Shown here piece by piece: positions 25,278 through 34,056 of a DNA stretch of 64,000 nucleotides (positions within the stretch are counted from its first letter, which is position 1; each line of letters opens with the position of its first letter). This DNA is from Daejeonella oryzae DSM 19973 (lineage in GTDB: Bacteria; Bacteroidota; Bacteroidia; Sphingobacteriales; Sphingobacteriaceae). The position numbers were made by a program, and so were the translations under genes. The stretch lies in assembly GCF_000422945.1 (NCBI RefSeq), contig NZ_AUHA01000002.1, positions 186,001 to 250,000 on the forward strand. The letters run 5' to 3'. The notes beneath the pieces are model-generated. The model was not told the origin of the DNA. It did no database searches and worked only from the letters and a program-made list of their open reading frames with translations.

Positions 25278-26627
25278 CTATTTTTGATATTCAAAACCTA
25301 ATTTATCCAGTCCGGTTTGAACCTCAGGACTGCTCATAAACAATTTCCAAAGTAAACCTGAACGATGGTTTTCGATCATCACTACGGCCGGACCCTGATC
25401 TATCCCCAGATAACGTTTTGGATACCAGTTTTCTGATTCACTGTACGCATCGTAAAAGCCATAAGGACCCCAAACTTTATCACCCAAATTTTCATACAAA
25501 TACCTGATTACTTTCATGGATTCTTTCGGAGTATACGGGATAGAAGAAATTGCAGCGGTTGGAGAAATTACAGACAGATCTTCAGAAATGCTATGCCCCG
25601 CGTAGCCTTTCATTGAATAACTTGAAGTTAAACCCCAGCCATTTTCTCCATATCCTTTATAACCTTTCGGATTTTGAACACAATAGTCATGTACAGCTAA
25701 TGTATGATTTGTATTTTGCTGCCAGTAATCGGCATATTTATCTTTAAGTCCCTTTGGATTTAAACCCAGATAAGAATAGTGAGACCAAAATAAAGGACCT
25801 ACAGAACCTTTTGCTCCCTGGTGATCTAAAGTTATGTGATGGCCGTAAAGATTAAAATCGGCACTGATTGCTCCGTTCCTGGCCCAACCTTCATGATATA
25901 CTTCGGCAGGTATGGCATGAGTTGGCGATGATGCAGCCAGAACATACATAATCAGGCATTCGTTGTATCCTTTAACAGGAAAATTCATTTGCCATTGATA
26001 ACTTGGCGACCAATGCCAGTATAATACATTTTCTCCCTTACGGTAAAAATCAAAATCAATTCCTTTCCAAAGCTCATCGGCTTTTTTAGCAACCGCCTGC
26101 TCTGCCGGATTACCGTCTTTTAAATATTGCCTGACACAAAGTAATCCCTGAGCCAGGTAAGATGTTTCCACCAAATCAGCACCATTATCTTTAGGTGAAA
26201 ATGGCTTAACTTTTCCGGTTTCGCCAACCAGCCAATGTGGCCAGGCACCGTGAAAACGATCAGCTTTTTCGAGGAAATTTAAAATTTTAGCCAATCTTTC
26301 AACGCCTTCGCTGCGGGTGATGTACTGGCGCTCAATTGCACTGATGATAGACATTACGCCGAAGCCTGTTGCTCCGGTAGCAACCGTGTTTTTATCGTTT
26401 TGAGGATAGACATTATCCACATGAAAGCGTTCTCTTGCCGCTCCGGAATTTAGTTCGGCACCCTCCCAAAAATATTGGAAAGTTTGTTTTTGTACCAGAT
26501 CCAGCAGATCTTCATCTGACAGTATTTTTTTAATTTCTGTGGAATTGTTGGTATGGGAATTAATCCCGTTAAGGGAACAAGAAGTGAGGCTTAGGATTAA
26601 TAGTAACAGGATTGATTGTTTCAGCAT
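25278..26627 (-). CDS. Glucoamylase-domain lipoprotein, GH144-type (endo-beta-1,2-glucanase-like)
   Basis: A 449-aa lipoprotein with lipobox LTSC at residues 14-17. The whole mature part is the Glycoamylase-type (alpha/alpha)6 domain: VQKQTFQYFWEGAELNSGAARER, ATGATGFGVMSIISAIER, DNGADLVETSYLAQGLL, YWHWSPSYQWQMN and the late IDQGPAVVMIENHRSGLLWKLFM. This domain defines GH144, whose characterised members include endo-beta-1,2-glucanases from Bacteroidota. It is a paralogue of the next gene upstream, lacking that protein's N-terminal domain. The gene is 41 bases downstream of its paralogue. Confidence 0.85.
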   Translation of the reverse strand: MLKQSILLLLILSLTSCSLNGINSHTNNSTEIKKILSDEDLLDLVQKQTFQYFWEGAELNSGAARERFHVDNVYPQNDKNTVATGATGFGVMSIISAIERQYITRSEGVERLAKILNFLEKADRFHGAWPHWLVGETGKVKPFSPKDNGADLVETSYLAQGLLCVRQYLKDGNPAEQAVAKKADELWKGIDFDFYRKGENVLYWHWSPSYQWQMNFPVKGYNECLIMYVLAASSPTHAIPAEVYHEGWARNGAISADFNLYGHHITLDHQGAKGSVGPLFWSHYSYLGLNPKGLKDKYADYWQQNTNHTLAVHDYCVQNPKGYKGYGENGWGLTSSYSMKGYAGHSISEDLSVISPTAAISSIPYTPKESMKVIRYLYENLGDKVWGPYGFYDAYSESENWYPKRYLGIDQGPAVVMIENHRSGLLWKLFMSSPEVQTGLDKLGFEYQK

Positions 26628-26668
26628 GTTCTAAAAAGTTAAGGGTTACATCTATTTAAAAGTTAAAA

Positions 26669-28321
26669 TTATAAATGAGGACTTTGAAAACCCAGTCCTT
26701 TCATTCCGGTTTTTACTTCAGGACAACTCATAAACAAATCCCACAATAATCCGGTCCGGTGGTTTTCAATCATCACAATAATTGGACCCTGATCAATTGC
26801 AAGGGTAGAATTAGCAAACCAGGATTCACTTAAATTAAACGCATCATAAAAACCATATTGCCCCCACGATTTGTCTCCAAGTTTATAATAGAAAAATTTT
26901 AATGCTTTCATAGATTCAACCGGAGTATATGGAAAAGATGATAATGCCGCCGTTGGCGAAATTGTTCCATTATCATTATTGGGCTCATGAGCCAGATATC
27001 CACTTTTATCATCACTGGCAGTGAGTCCCCAGCACTGATCACTGTAACCTGCAAACTGTTTGGGATTAGCGGAGCAATAATTATAATTTATTAAGGTATG
27101 AGCCTGGTTTTGACTTTCATAATTTGCGTATGCATCGGTTAAATTTTTGGGATTAATCCCCAGAAAAGAATAATGAGCAAAAAACAATGGTCCTCCTTTA
27201 TCCGGACCTAAAGGAAGCTGTATTCCAAAATAAGTGTTCCCGTTACGGATGGAGCCATTTTTAGCCCAGCCATTATCATAAACTATTTTTGGAACGGAAA
27301 AAGTATTGGAAGATGCTGCAAGCACATACGTAATCAGAGCTTCGTTCCAGCCTTGTACCTGATGATTCATTTCCCAATTGTAATTGGGACTCCAATGCCA
27401 GTACAACGTATTTTCATTATTTTTCCGAAACCAGTTCCACTCCACTGCGTTCCATAATTTATTTATATTTTCACGAAGGGCAGTTTCTCCGGCATCGGCT
27501 CCGTTAAAATATTGACGGGCCGTAAGTAACCCCTGCATCAGATATGAGGTTTCTACAAGGTCGGCCCCGTTATCTTTCTGGCTAAAAGGGATAACAGCTC
27601 CGATTGCACCGTTTAACCAATGAGGAAATGCGCCATGAAAGGTTTGCGCATTATTCTGTAAAAAGCCTACGATTTTTTGCATGCGGGCCAGTCCCTCGGC
27701 CCGGGTTATAAACTGACGGTTGACACCCACAACCAAACTCATGATTCCAAATCCGGAACCACCGGAGGTAACCAGATCACCTGATGTATTTCTTTCACGG
27801 GCTAATCCGCTTACGGGATGTCCGAAATCCCAGAAATATTTAAAAGTTTGTTTTTGAACGAGGGTTAGCAATTCTTCATCGCTTATTTGAGGAAATTTGT
27901 CGGAAAGATCAAGACCCGTTCTAAGATTTATATTAACTGCATTTTTCAGTGTACTTCCATCTGCAGATTTTAGATTTGAAACTATAAGAATAAATGAGGT
28001 AAAAGCAGGCAATGAATTGACCGGGCTGATAACCAATGTTGATCCATTTTCTACAGATGCGCTAAACGGAATTGCAGTTCCGCCAGATTGAAAAGAAACT
28101 GAGGAATTAATCCCTGCAGGATTAATTACCGCATTAAAAGTAATTTTAATTTGAGGTTTAACAACTACATTCTGATAGCTTAATGAAGGACTGCTAATAC
28201 CGTCTACAGAAGTTGAAAGATAATTGAAGGGTGTTTCTTTTGGCGGAGTATTCGTTTCGTTTTTCTTACAAGAAACAAAAAAAAGCAAAACAGAGATTAA
28301 TATAATAGATGGCAACTTCAT
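26669..28321 (-). CDS. Glucoamylase-domain lipoprotein with N-terminal Ig-like domain, GH144-type
   Basis: A 550-aa lipoprotein. The lipobox FVSC is near residue 18. Residues about 35-145 form an Ig/Big_5-like domain (KITFNAVINPAGINSSVSFQ, TLVISPVNSLPAFTSF), followed by the (alpha/alpha)6 domain with KQTFKYFWDFGHPVSGLARER, DNGADLVETSYLMQGLLTARQ, YWHWSPNYNWEMNHQVQGWNE and IDQGPIIVMIENHRTGLLWDLFM. It closely parallels the downstream GH144-type protein, so the pair arose by tandem duplication. The start at 28321 (MKLPSIILIS) is chosen over the in-frame ATG at 28330. A terminator hairpin separates it from the LamG gene. Confidence 0.85.
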   Translation of the reverse strand: MKLPSIILISVLLFFVSCKKNETNTPPKETPFNYLSTSVDGISSPSLSYQNVVVKPQIKITFNAVINPAGINSSVSFQSGGTAIPFSASVENGSTLVISPVNSLPAFTSFILIVSNLKSADGSTLKNAVNINLRTGLDLSDKFPQISDEELLTLVQKQTFKYFWDFGHPVSGLARERNTSGDLVTSGGSGFGIMSLVVGVNRQFITRAEGLARMQKIVGFLQNNAQTFHGAFPHWLNGAIGAVIPFSQKDNGADLVETSYLMQGLLTARQYFNGADAGETALRENINKLWNAVEWNWFRKNNENTLYWHWSPNYNWEMNHQVQGWNEALITYVLAASSNTFSVPKIVYDNGWAKNGSIRNGNTYFGIQLPLGPDKGGPLFFAHYSFLGINPKNLTDAYANYESQNQAHTLINYNYCSANPKQFAGYSDQCWGLTASDDKSGYLAHEPNNDNGTISPTAALSSFPYTPVESMKALKFFYYKLGDKSWGQYGFYDAFNLSESWFANSTLAIDQGPIIVMIENHRTGLLWDLFMSCPEVKTGMKGLGFQSPHL

Positions 28322-28352
28322 CAGCAGCATATTTAAGTTAAAAACATAGTAT

Positions 28353-28394
28353 AAAAAAAATGCCCTGAATTTTAAGATTCAGGGCATTTTTTTT
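28353..28394. terminator. Intra-PUL terminator overlapping the LamG stop codon
   Basis: Eighteen-base arms (AAAAAAAATGCCCTGAAT and its complement) flank a six-base TTTAAG loop. The minus-strand U-run fits termination or attenuation after susC-susD-LamG, before the glycosidase genes. The stem includes the first stop-codon bases of the LamG gene. Confidence 0.8.
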
Positions 28395-29295
28395 AACGTC
28401 CCTGGCGTTCCAGGATTCCCAGGGCACTAATTTCCTGGGCGGTTAATACTGTATTATATATTCTCAATTCATCCAGTTTACCTGTATAGTTTAACATCCA
28501 AGGCTCGGGGCTGTTGAACGGCGCTCCCAACTGATTTTGAAATCCACCAATGATAAATTTTGTTGCCGATTTAAAATTCAGGCCTCCCAATGGAGTACCG
28601 GAACCATCTGCTTTTCGATCTTCCATACCTGCAGGAAGCGTTCTTTTTTGTCCGTTTACGAACAAACCAGCTTTGGATGTTGTGGCATCATAAGTCCATA
28701 CCACATGTCTCCATGCGTTGTACATATCATCCGGACGAAAGTCACCGAATGGCTCGATCCAATGTTCTATGAAGGATGCTGTATTCTTTTCAAAATGCAG
28801 TTTCATAAACATTTTATTATCTGAGGAATTATTTCCTTCAATCATCATGAAGAAATTACCCCAAAAACTTCCATCCTGTTTAGCCAGCGTAAATACACCC
28901 TGAGCACCACCATCATGTTTGGCAGTGTTAATCCATAAACTTACTGTAAAACTGGTTAAACCTGCTATCGGCCCCGGATTGGTATACCCGATAAATCCAT
29001 TGGTTGAACCCTGGTAAGCCTGTCCTTTTCTGCCTTCCACAAAACTTGTGGTTCCCGAAGCAGAACCGCCTGTAACTCCACCTTTTAAATCAGCCACCGT
29101 TCCTTCGAAAGGAAAATGGGCAATAAGGCTTGCAGGTTGAATCTCATCCGAATTTACGAATCCGCCCTCTACAGCAGGCGGATCACCGGCAGTAAAATCA
29201 TCATCTAATTCGGGCTTGGTACATTGAGTAAGGCCTACTGAAACGAGGACCGATCCCAGCAATGCTATTTTAAAAATTGTCTTATTCGTTTTCAT
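28393..29295 (-). CDS. LamG-like (concanavalin A fold) surface lipoprotein
   Basis: A 300-aa probable outer-membrane lipoprotein with a putative lipid-attachment Cys25 (GLTQC) followed by an acidic stretch typical of surface-exported Bacteroidota lipoproteins. The mature part is one LamG/laminin-G-like jelly roll: LIAHFPFEGTVADLKGG, FTVSLWINTAKHDGG, WRHVVWTYDATTSKAGLFVNGQ and the end KLDELRIYNTVLTAQEI. It lies directly after susD in the position usually taken by SusE/SusF-type glycan-binding proteins, so it probably binds the PUL substrate. Confidence 0.82.
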   Translation of the reverse strand: MKTNKTIFKIALLGSVLVSVGLTQCTKPELDDDFTAGDPPAVEGGFVNSDEIQPASLIAHFPFEGTVADLKGGVTGGSASGTTSFVEGRKGQAYQGSTNGFIGYTNPGPIAGLTSFTVSLWINTAKHDGGAQGVFTLAKQDGSFWGNFFMMIEGNNSSDNKMFMKLHFEKNTASFIEHWIEPFGDFRPDDMYNAWRHVVWTYDATTSKAGLFVNGQKRTLPAGMEDRKADGSGTPLGGLNFKSATKFIIGGFQNQLGAPFNSPEPWMLNYTGKLDELRIYNTVLTAQEISALGILERQGR

Positions 29296-29325
29296 AACCT
29301 ATGTCTAAAAATCGTTCATTTTAAA

Positions 29326-30840
29326 TTAATACCCGGGATTCTGGGTCAGCCTGTTACCACTTAAATCAATCTGCACCTGCGGAATTGGGTAAAGCTCATT
29401 TTTGCCAGCTTTGAATCCTTTTGGTCCTAAAACAGTAGCTGCACGACCCTGACGCACCAGATCAAAAAACCGGTCTTGCTCCATGGCCAGTTCTACCCTT
29501 CTTTCTTTCCAGATATTTTCAATTGTACCTGTTGAAGCAGGAAGGTTAGCCCTTGATCTTACCATGTTTAACATAGTGGTTGCATTTCCATTGCCTAAAT
29601 TGGCCGCAGCTTCGGCATGGATTAATAACACCTCTGCATAACGCATTAAACGAATGTTTTTAGGCTTTGTGTCTTTATTGTTAGAAATCTGCGGAGATTC
29701 TGCCAGAGCGCTATGATATGCTTTATAACTGTAACGCTCGTTTTCAACTGAATCTTTAGATGGAATTCGGAAACCATCCCATAGAACAGTACCCGGACTA
29801 TTGGCTGGAAGAGTTGGTGTTATGAATATAATAGTGGCATTACGGCGGGTATCTCCGGCTTCATACGCATTTACCAAATCGCTGGAAGGGCTGTTAAAAC
29901 CGAAACCTAAATCGTTCCAGCCACCTCTTCCTCTTGCACCCTGACCATTGCTAAACAATGGACTTACTGCATTTTCACCTACGTTTATTCCTGTTTGAAC
30001 TTCGAATATTGATTCACTATTATTGATTCCGCCAATTCCATTAACCGGTTTCTCTCTGAAAATAAAATTATAGTCATCAACCAGGCGATATTTACCGGAA
30101 TTGATTACACTCAAAGAAAGATCAAAGGCTTTTTGATAGTTTTTCTGATACAGATAAACTTTTGCCAGATAACTTTCTGCGGCACCTTTATCTGCTCTGC
30201 CAAGTGAAGAAACACCTTTCAATGGTAAATTATCAGCTGCAAATTGCAGATCTTCTATAATAACCGCATAGATATCTTCCTTGGTAGCACGAGTTTGAAA
30301 TTCATCGCTGTTTCCTTCAGAAGGATCTGGTACTCTGATCAATTTCGGTACACCACCAAACAATCTGACCATGTTAAAATAATATAAACCACGCAGGAAT
30401 CTAACCTCGCCGATAAGGCGATTTTTAACAGATTCATCAAATGTACTCTGGTTTAATATGTCAATGGCACGGTTCGCCCTTCCTATCGCAGCATAATGGC
30501 CGCTCCATAGATTATTCAGAATAAAATTATTTGGATTAACGGTGAAATTATCAATTTCACCTGCCGGTGGAAAATCTGAAGGGGTACTTCCTTTGTCAGA
30601 ATCATCTGAAGCAACATCTGTTGCCATAACCATCAGAAAACCGACTGTTGTATTACCAAATCCTCCAAAGTATAATGTGCTGTAAACACCACCTACCAGT
30701 TTTTCTGCAGCTCCGGGGTCCTGTAAAGCTTGTACTTCTGTAAGTTTACCCTGTGGTTCAACCTCGAGGAAACTTTTATTGCAAGCACTCAGCACAATGG
30801 TTGCAGTTAATATGATTGAAATTCGTTGTATACTAATCAT
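29326..30840 (-). CDS. susD: SusD/RagB-family glycan-binding lipoprotein
   Basis: A 504-aa outer-membrane lipoprotein that forms the lid over the SusC barrel. The lipobox LSAC is at residues 17-20, followed by NKSFLEVEPQGKLT, the classic SusD start. TPR-like regions include RFLRGLYYFNMVRLFGGVPK near residue 150 and AEVLLIHAEAAANLGNG near 405. The end YPIPQVQIDLSGNRLTQNPGY is typical. It is 19 bases downstream of susC, giving the standard susCD pair. Confidence 0.95.
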   Translation of the reverse strand: MISIQRISIILTATIVLSACNKSFLEVEPQGKLTEVQALQDPGAAEKLVGGVYSTLYFGGFGNTTVGFLMVMATDVASDDSDKGSTPSDFPPAGEIDNFTVNPNNFILNNLWSGHYAAIGRANRAIDILNQSTFDESVKNRLIGEVRFLRGLYYFNMVRLFGGVPKLIRVPDPSEGNSDEFQTRATKEDIYAVIIEDLQFAADNLPLKGVSSLGRADKGAAESYLAKVYLYQKNYQKAFDLSLSVINSGKYRLVDDYNFIFREKPVNGIGGINNSESIFEVQTGINVGENAVSPLFSNGQGARGRGGWNDLGFGFNSPSSDLVNAYEAGDTRRNATIIFITPTLPANSPGTVLWDGFRIPSKDSVENERYSYKAYHSALAESPQISNNKDTKPKNIRLMRYAEVLLIHAEAAANLGNGNATTMLNMVRSRANLPASTGTIENIWKERRVELAMEQDRFFDLVRQGRAATVLGPKGFKAGKNELYPIPQVQIDLSGNRLTQNPGY

Positions 30841-30859
30841 GATTCTCTATTTTAATAAG

Positions 30860-33800
30860 TTAAAATCCAACATTAACACCGAATGTGAACGTACGGGTTG
30901 TAGGATAAATACTTGATTCAATACCTCCGTTTAACGGGCTGCCACTTGTAATTTCAGGGGTAAAACCACTATAACCGGTAATAGTTGCCAGATTTTGCGC
31001 TGCAACAAATGCTCTTACTTTTTGTATTTTGTATTTTGAAAGGAAACTTGCTGGTAATGCATAACCTAATGTCAGGTTATTGATTCGGAAAAAATCTCCA
31101 TTTTCAAGAAAGTAGGTAGAAGCCAGTAGCGGATTTAAATTTGCCCTCGGAACTTCATTTCCCGGGTTATTTGGAGTCCACCTGTTTTTGGCTACATCAG
31201 TTTCTATATTATCTCTGGAGTCAGCACGGGCGGCTTTTTTTCCGTTATATATTTTTCCGCCTGCAGTTCCATAGGTGCTGATATTTAAATCAAACGATTT
31301 AAAAGTCACATTTCCGTTTAAACCAAACGTCATTTTTGGCTGATAAGAACCTGAGTGAGCTCTGTCTTCTGAACCTATTGTACCATTGCCGTCTAAATCT
31401 TTATATCTCAAATCACCCGGCTTTGCATCTTTCTGTGCTGAAGCGGCAATTTCTGCGGCATTCTGAAAAATGCCGTCTGCCTGTAGTATAAAGAAACTGC
31501 CGATTGGCTGTTTATTATCAGAGAACGTAGTTGGCTGACCATTTACTACTCCATCAAATAAAGGCTGTCCACCGCTAAGACCGGTAATTTCATTCTTATT
31601 GTAAGCTACGTTTGCACCAATGGTATAGCTCCAATTTGTACCAACTTTGGTATTCCAGTTAATTCCAAATTCAACACCCGTATTCAGAAAATTAGCAGCG
31701 TTAGTAATAAACTGATTATCGGCATCACCCAAAATCGCCGGAATAACAATTGGAATTAAAGCATTCTCAGTTTTTTTATGGTAATAATCAATCTCTCCTG
31801 TCAGTTTGTTATTTAAAAATCCGAAGTCTAAACCTAAATCATATTCTTTAGTAGTTTCCCATTTGATATTTCTGTCAGGCAGCTGATCAAAAGAAATTCC
31901 GAGAAATTCTGTACCGTTAAAAATATAAGGCTGATTGATTGTAGCAAGCGGTAAATATATAGATGTTGGAATTTGATCATTACCAACCTCGCCATAACTA
32001 CCTCTTAATTTAAGAGCAGTAAAAAACTTTTGCTCTTTCATAAATCCTTCATTGATAATATTCCATCCTAAACCTACTGACGGGAAATATCCCCATCGGT
32101 TATCGCTTGGAAAACGAGAAGTTCCGTCAGCACGAAAAGTTGCTGTTAACAAATATTTGCTGGCGTACGAATAGTTTAATCTGCTGATGTATGAATTACG
32201 GGTTGACATATCGCCGGTACTGATATTACTGGCGCCCAGTGGCGAACCTGCTTCTAAATACCATTGATCTTTATTTTCGGGTACACCCACACGAAAACCA
32301 TTCAAACTGTTAAACTTTGATCTTTCGGCTGTAGTACCAACCAGCAAGCTGAAGCTATGATCACCAAAAATTTTGGATGCTGTGGCTGTATTATCCCAAA
32401 CCCAGCGACTGTTGTTATTATTGGTTATCCCTAATCCGCTATTATTACGAATCTGGTTTCCACCCGCTGTAATAAACACATTATTATCACCGGTATTTAA
32501 ATAACGGTATGCATATGATGTGTTCTTGTAGAAATCCACATCAATACCAAAGCTTGAACGTAATGCAAGCCAGGTAATTGGTTTATAATCTAAAGCAAAG
32601 GAGCCCTGAATACGGTTACCTATCCCCTGATCGTTATTTTTTTCAAGGTCAAGAAGCGGATTACCTACGTTATTAGACAGAGAAGTATTTCCATACAAGT
32701 CTCCTACTTTAGAGGCCACATAAGGCGCTGCACGATAAGCCACATTGAATGCGTTCAGATTTACTTCCCTAACATTAAACCGGCTGTAAGATGCCAGCGT
32801 CGAAAATTTCAGCTTATCATTTACATTATATTCGTTATTGGATCGTAAGGTTAAACGATTAAAATTGTTAGTTTCAATAATACCTTCATCACTTAAAAAT
32901 CCGGCACTAAAGAAATAAGTTGTTTTTTCACTGCCTCCGGAAAGGGATAAATTCTGATTCTGCTGAAAACCTGTTTTTAAAACAGCATCATACCAATCTG
33001 TATTTGCACCACTTTCTAATAATTGCGGGGTAATCAAAACATCACCGGTACCGTAAAAAACATTGGCTTCGTTTACATATCCTGCATACTGATTAGCTCC
33101 TGCCATATTTACCAGGTTTGAAGCTTGTTTATATCCAGCCGTAGCATTGTATTCGATAACCATTGCACCCGATTTACCTTTTTTGGTGGTAATCAGCAAA
33201 ACACCGTTTGCCGCACGCATCCCGTAAATCGCGGTAGCTGATGCATCCTTTAAGATATCCATGCTCACAATATCCGAGGAATTGATGTTTCGGATATCAT
33301 CTGTAATTACACCATCTACAACGTATAATGGATTGGCACCGGCAAGCATAGTTCCTGTACCACGCACACGAACTGTAGGCAAACTATTGGGGGCGCCGGA
33401 ACTGATGATCTGAACACCTGCTACTTTACCCTGAATTGCCTGTGTAGCCGACAAAACAGGTTCGCGGGCAATATCTTCTCCTTTAACTCTGGAAACAGAT
33501 CCTGTAACATCTGACTTTCGCTGAACGCCGTATCCCACTACAACAACCTGCTCAAGCATTTCTGTGGACTGTTTAAGGGAAACGTTAATTTGCGGACGAT
33601 TATTTACAGGAATCTCCTGGCTTGTATATCCCAGGTAAGTAAAAACCAGCGTTCCGGTAGCTGGAACACTTATTGAATAGGCACCGTTAACATCGGTAGT
33701 TACGCCTGTGGTGCTTCCTTTAAGTTGTACAGTAACTCCAATCAGGCTTTCACCATCAGAAGCATCAGTAACTTTACCAGAAACAGAAATACGTTCCTGT

Positions 33801-33871
33801 GCCCAAGTTACTGTAGTAAAGAAAAATAAGAGGAAGGCCGCAAACGAAATGATAGGTAATAATCTTTTCAT
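30860..33871 (-). CDS. susC: SusC/RagA-family TonB-linked outer-membrane protein
   Basis: A 1003-aa outer-membrane transporter for oligosaccharides. A signal peptide (residues 1-24) is followed by a CarboxypepD_reg-like domain (ISVSGKVTDASDGESLIGVTV), the TonB-box-like VVVGYG near residue 111, the plug (VRGTGTMLAGANPLYVVDGVI, SATAIYGMRAANGVLLITTKKG) and the 22-strand barrel. It ends in an aromatic residue (GVNVGF), as expected for BamA-dependent insertion. It is the first gene of the PUL, with no regulator gene next to it. Confidence 0.96.
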   Translation of the reverse strand: MKRLLPIISFAAFLLFFFTTVTWAQERISVSGKVTDASDGESLIGVTVQLKGSTTGVTTDVNGAYSISVPATGTLVFTYLGYTSQEIPVNNRPQINVSLKQSTEMLEQVVVVGYGVQRKSDVTGSVSRVKGEDIAREPVLSATQAIQGKVAGVQIISSGAPNSLPTVRVRGTGTMLAGANPLYVVDGVITDDIRNINSSDIVSMDILKDASATAIYGMRAANGVLLITTKKGKSGAMVIEYNATAGYKQASNLVNMAGANQYAGYVNEANVFYGTGDVLITPQLLESGANTDWYDAVLKTGFQQNQNLSLSGGSEKTTYFFSAGFLSDEGIIETNNFNRLTLRSNNEYNVNDKLKFSTLASYSRFNVREVNLNAFNVAYRAAPYVASKVGDLYGNTSLSNNVGNPLLDLEKNNDQGIGNRIQGSFALDYKPITWLALRSSFGIDVDFYKNTSYAYRYLNTGDNNVFITAGGNQIRNNSGLGITNNNNSRWVWDNTATASKIFGDHSFSLLVGTTAERSKFNSLNGFRVGVPENKDQWYLEAGSPLGASNISTGDMSTRNSYISRLNYSYASKYLLTATFRADGTSRFPSDNRWGYFPSVGLGWNIINEGFMKEQKFFTALKLRGSYGEVGNDQIPTSIYLPLATINQPYIFNGTEFLGISFDQLPDRNIKWETTKEYDLGLDFGFLNNKLTGEIDYYHKKTENALIPIVIPAILGDADNQFITNAANFLNTGVEFGINWNTKVGTNWSYTIGANVAYNKNEITGLSGGQPLFDGVVNGQPTTFSDNKQPIGSFFILQADGIFQNAAEIAASAQKDAKPGDLRYKDLDGNGTIGSEDRAHSGSYQPKMTFGLNGNVTFKSFDLNISTYGTAGGKIYNGKKAARADSRDNIETDVAKNRWTPNNPGNEVPRANLNPLLASTYFLENGDFFRINNLTLGYALPASFLSKYKIQKVRAFVAAQNLATITGYSGFTPEITSGSPLNGGIESSIYPTTRTFTFGVNVGF

Positions 33872-33949
33872 AGCGATTAAATTAAATTAGGGGTTAACTA
33901 TATTTGGTTAAATGTTAAAAATACCAAAGAAAATCAGCATTAGCTAATT

Positions 33950-33957
33950 CAAATGTA
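33950..33957 (-). promoter_or_regulatory. -7-like element TACATTTG upstream of susC
   Basis: Minus strand matches TAnnTTTG exactly, 78 bases upstream of the susC ATG. A -33 box at the normal distance is not seen. If real, it gives a leader of about 70 nt. Confidence 0.3.
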
Positions 33958-34056
33958 ATATTTAGGACATCAAATCAAGTAAGAAGAATTACCCACAAAT
34001 GTTTTAATAATCTCAAGAATATACTATCCAACAAACTTAAAATTGACTTATTTGCA

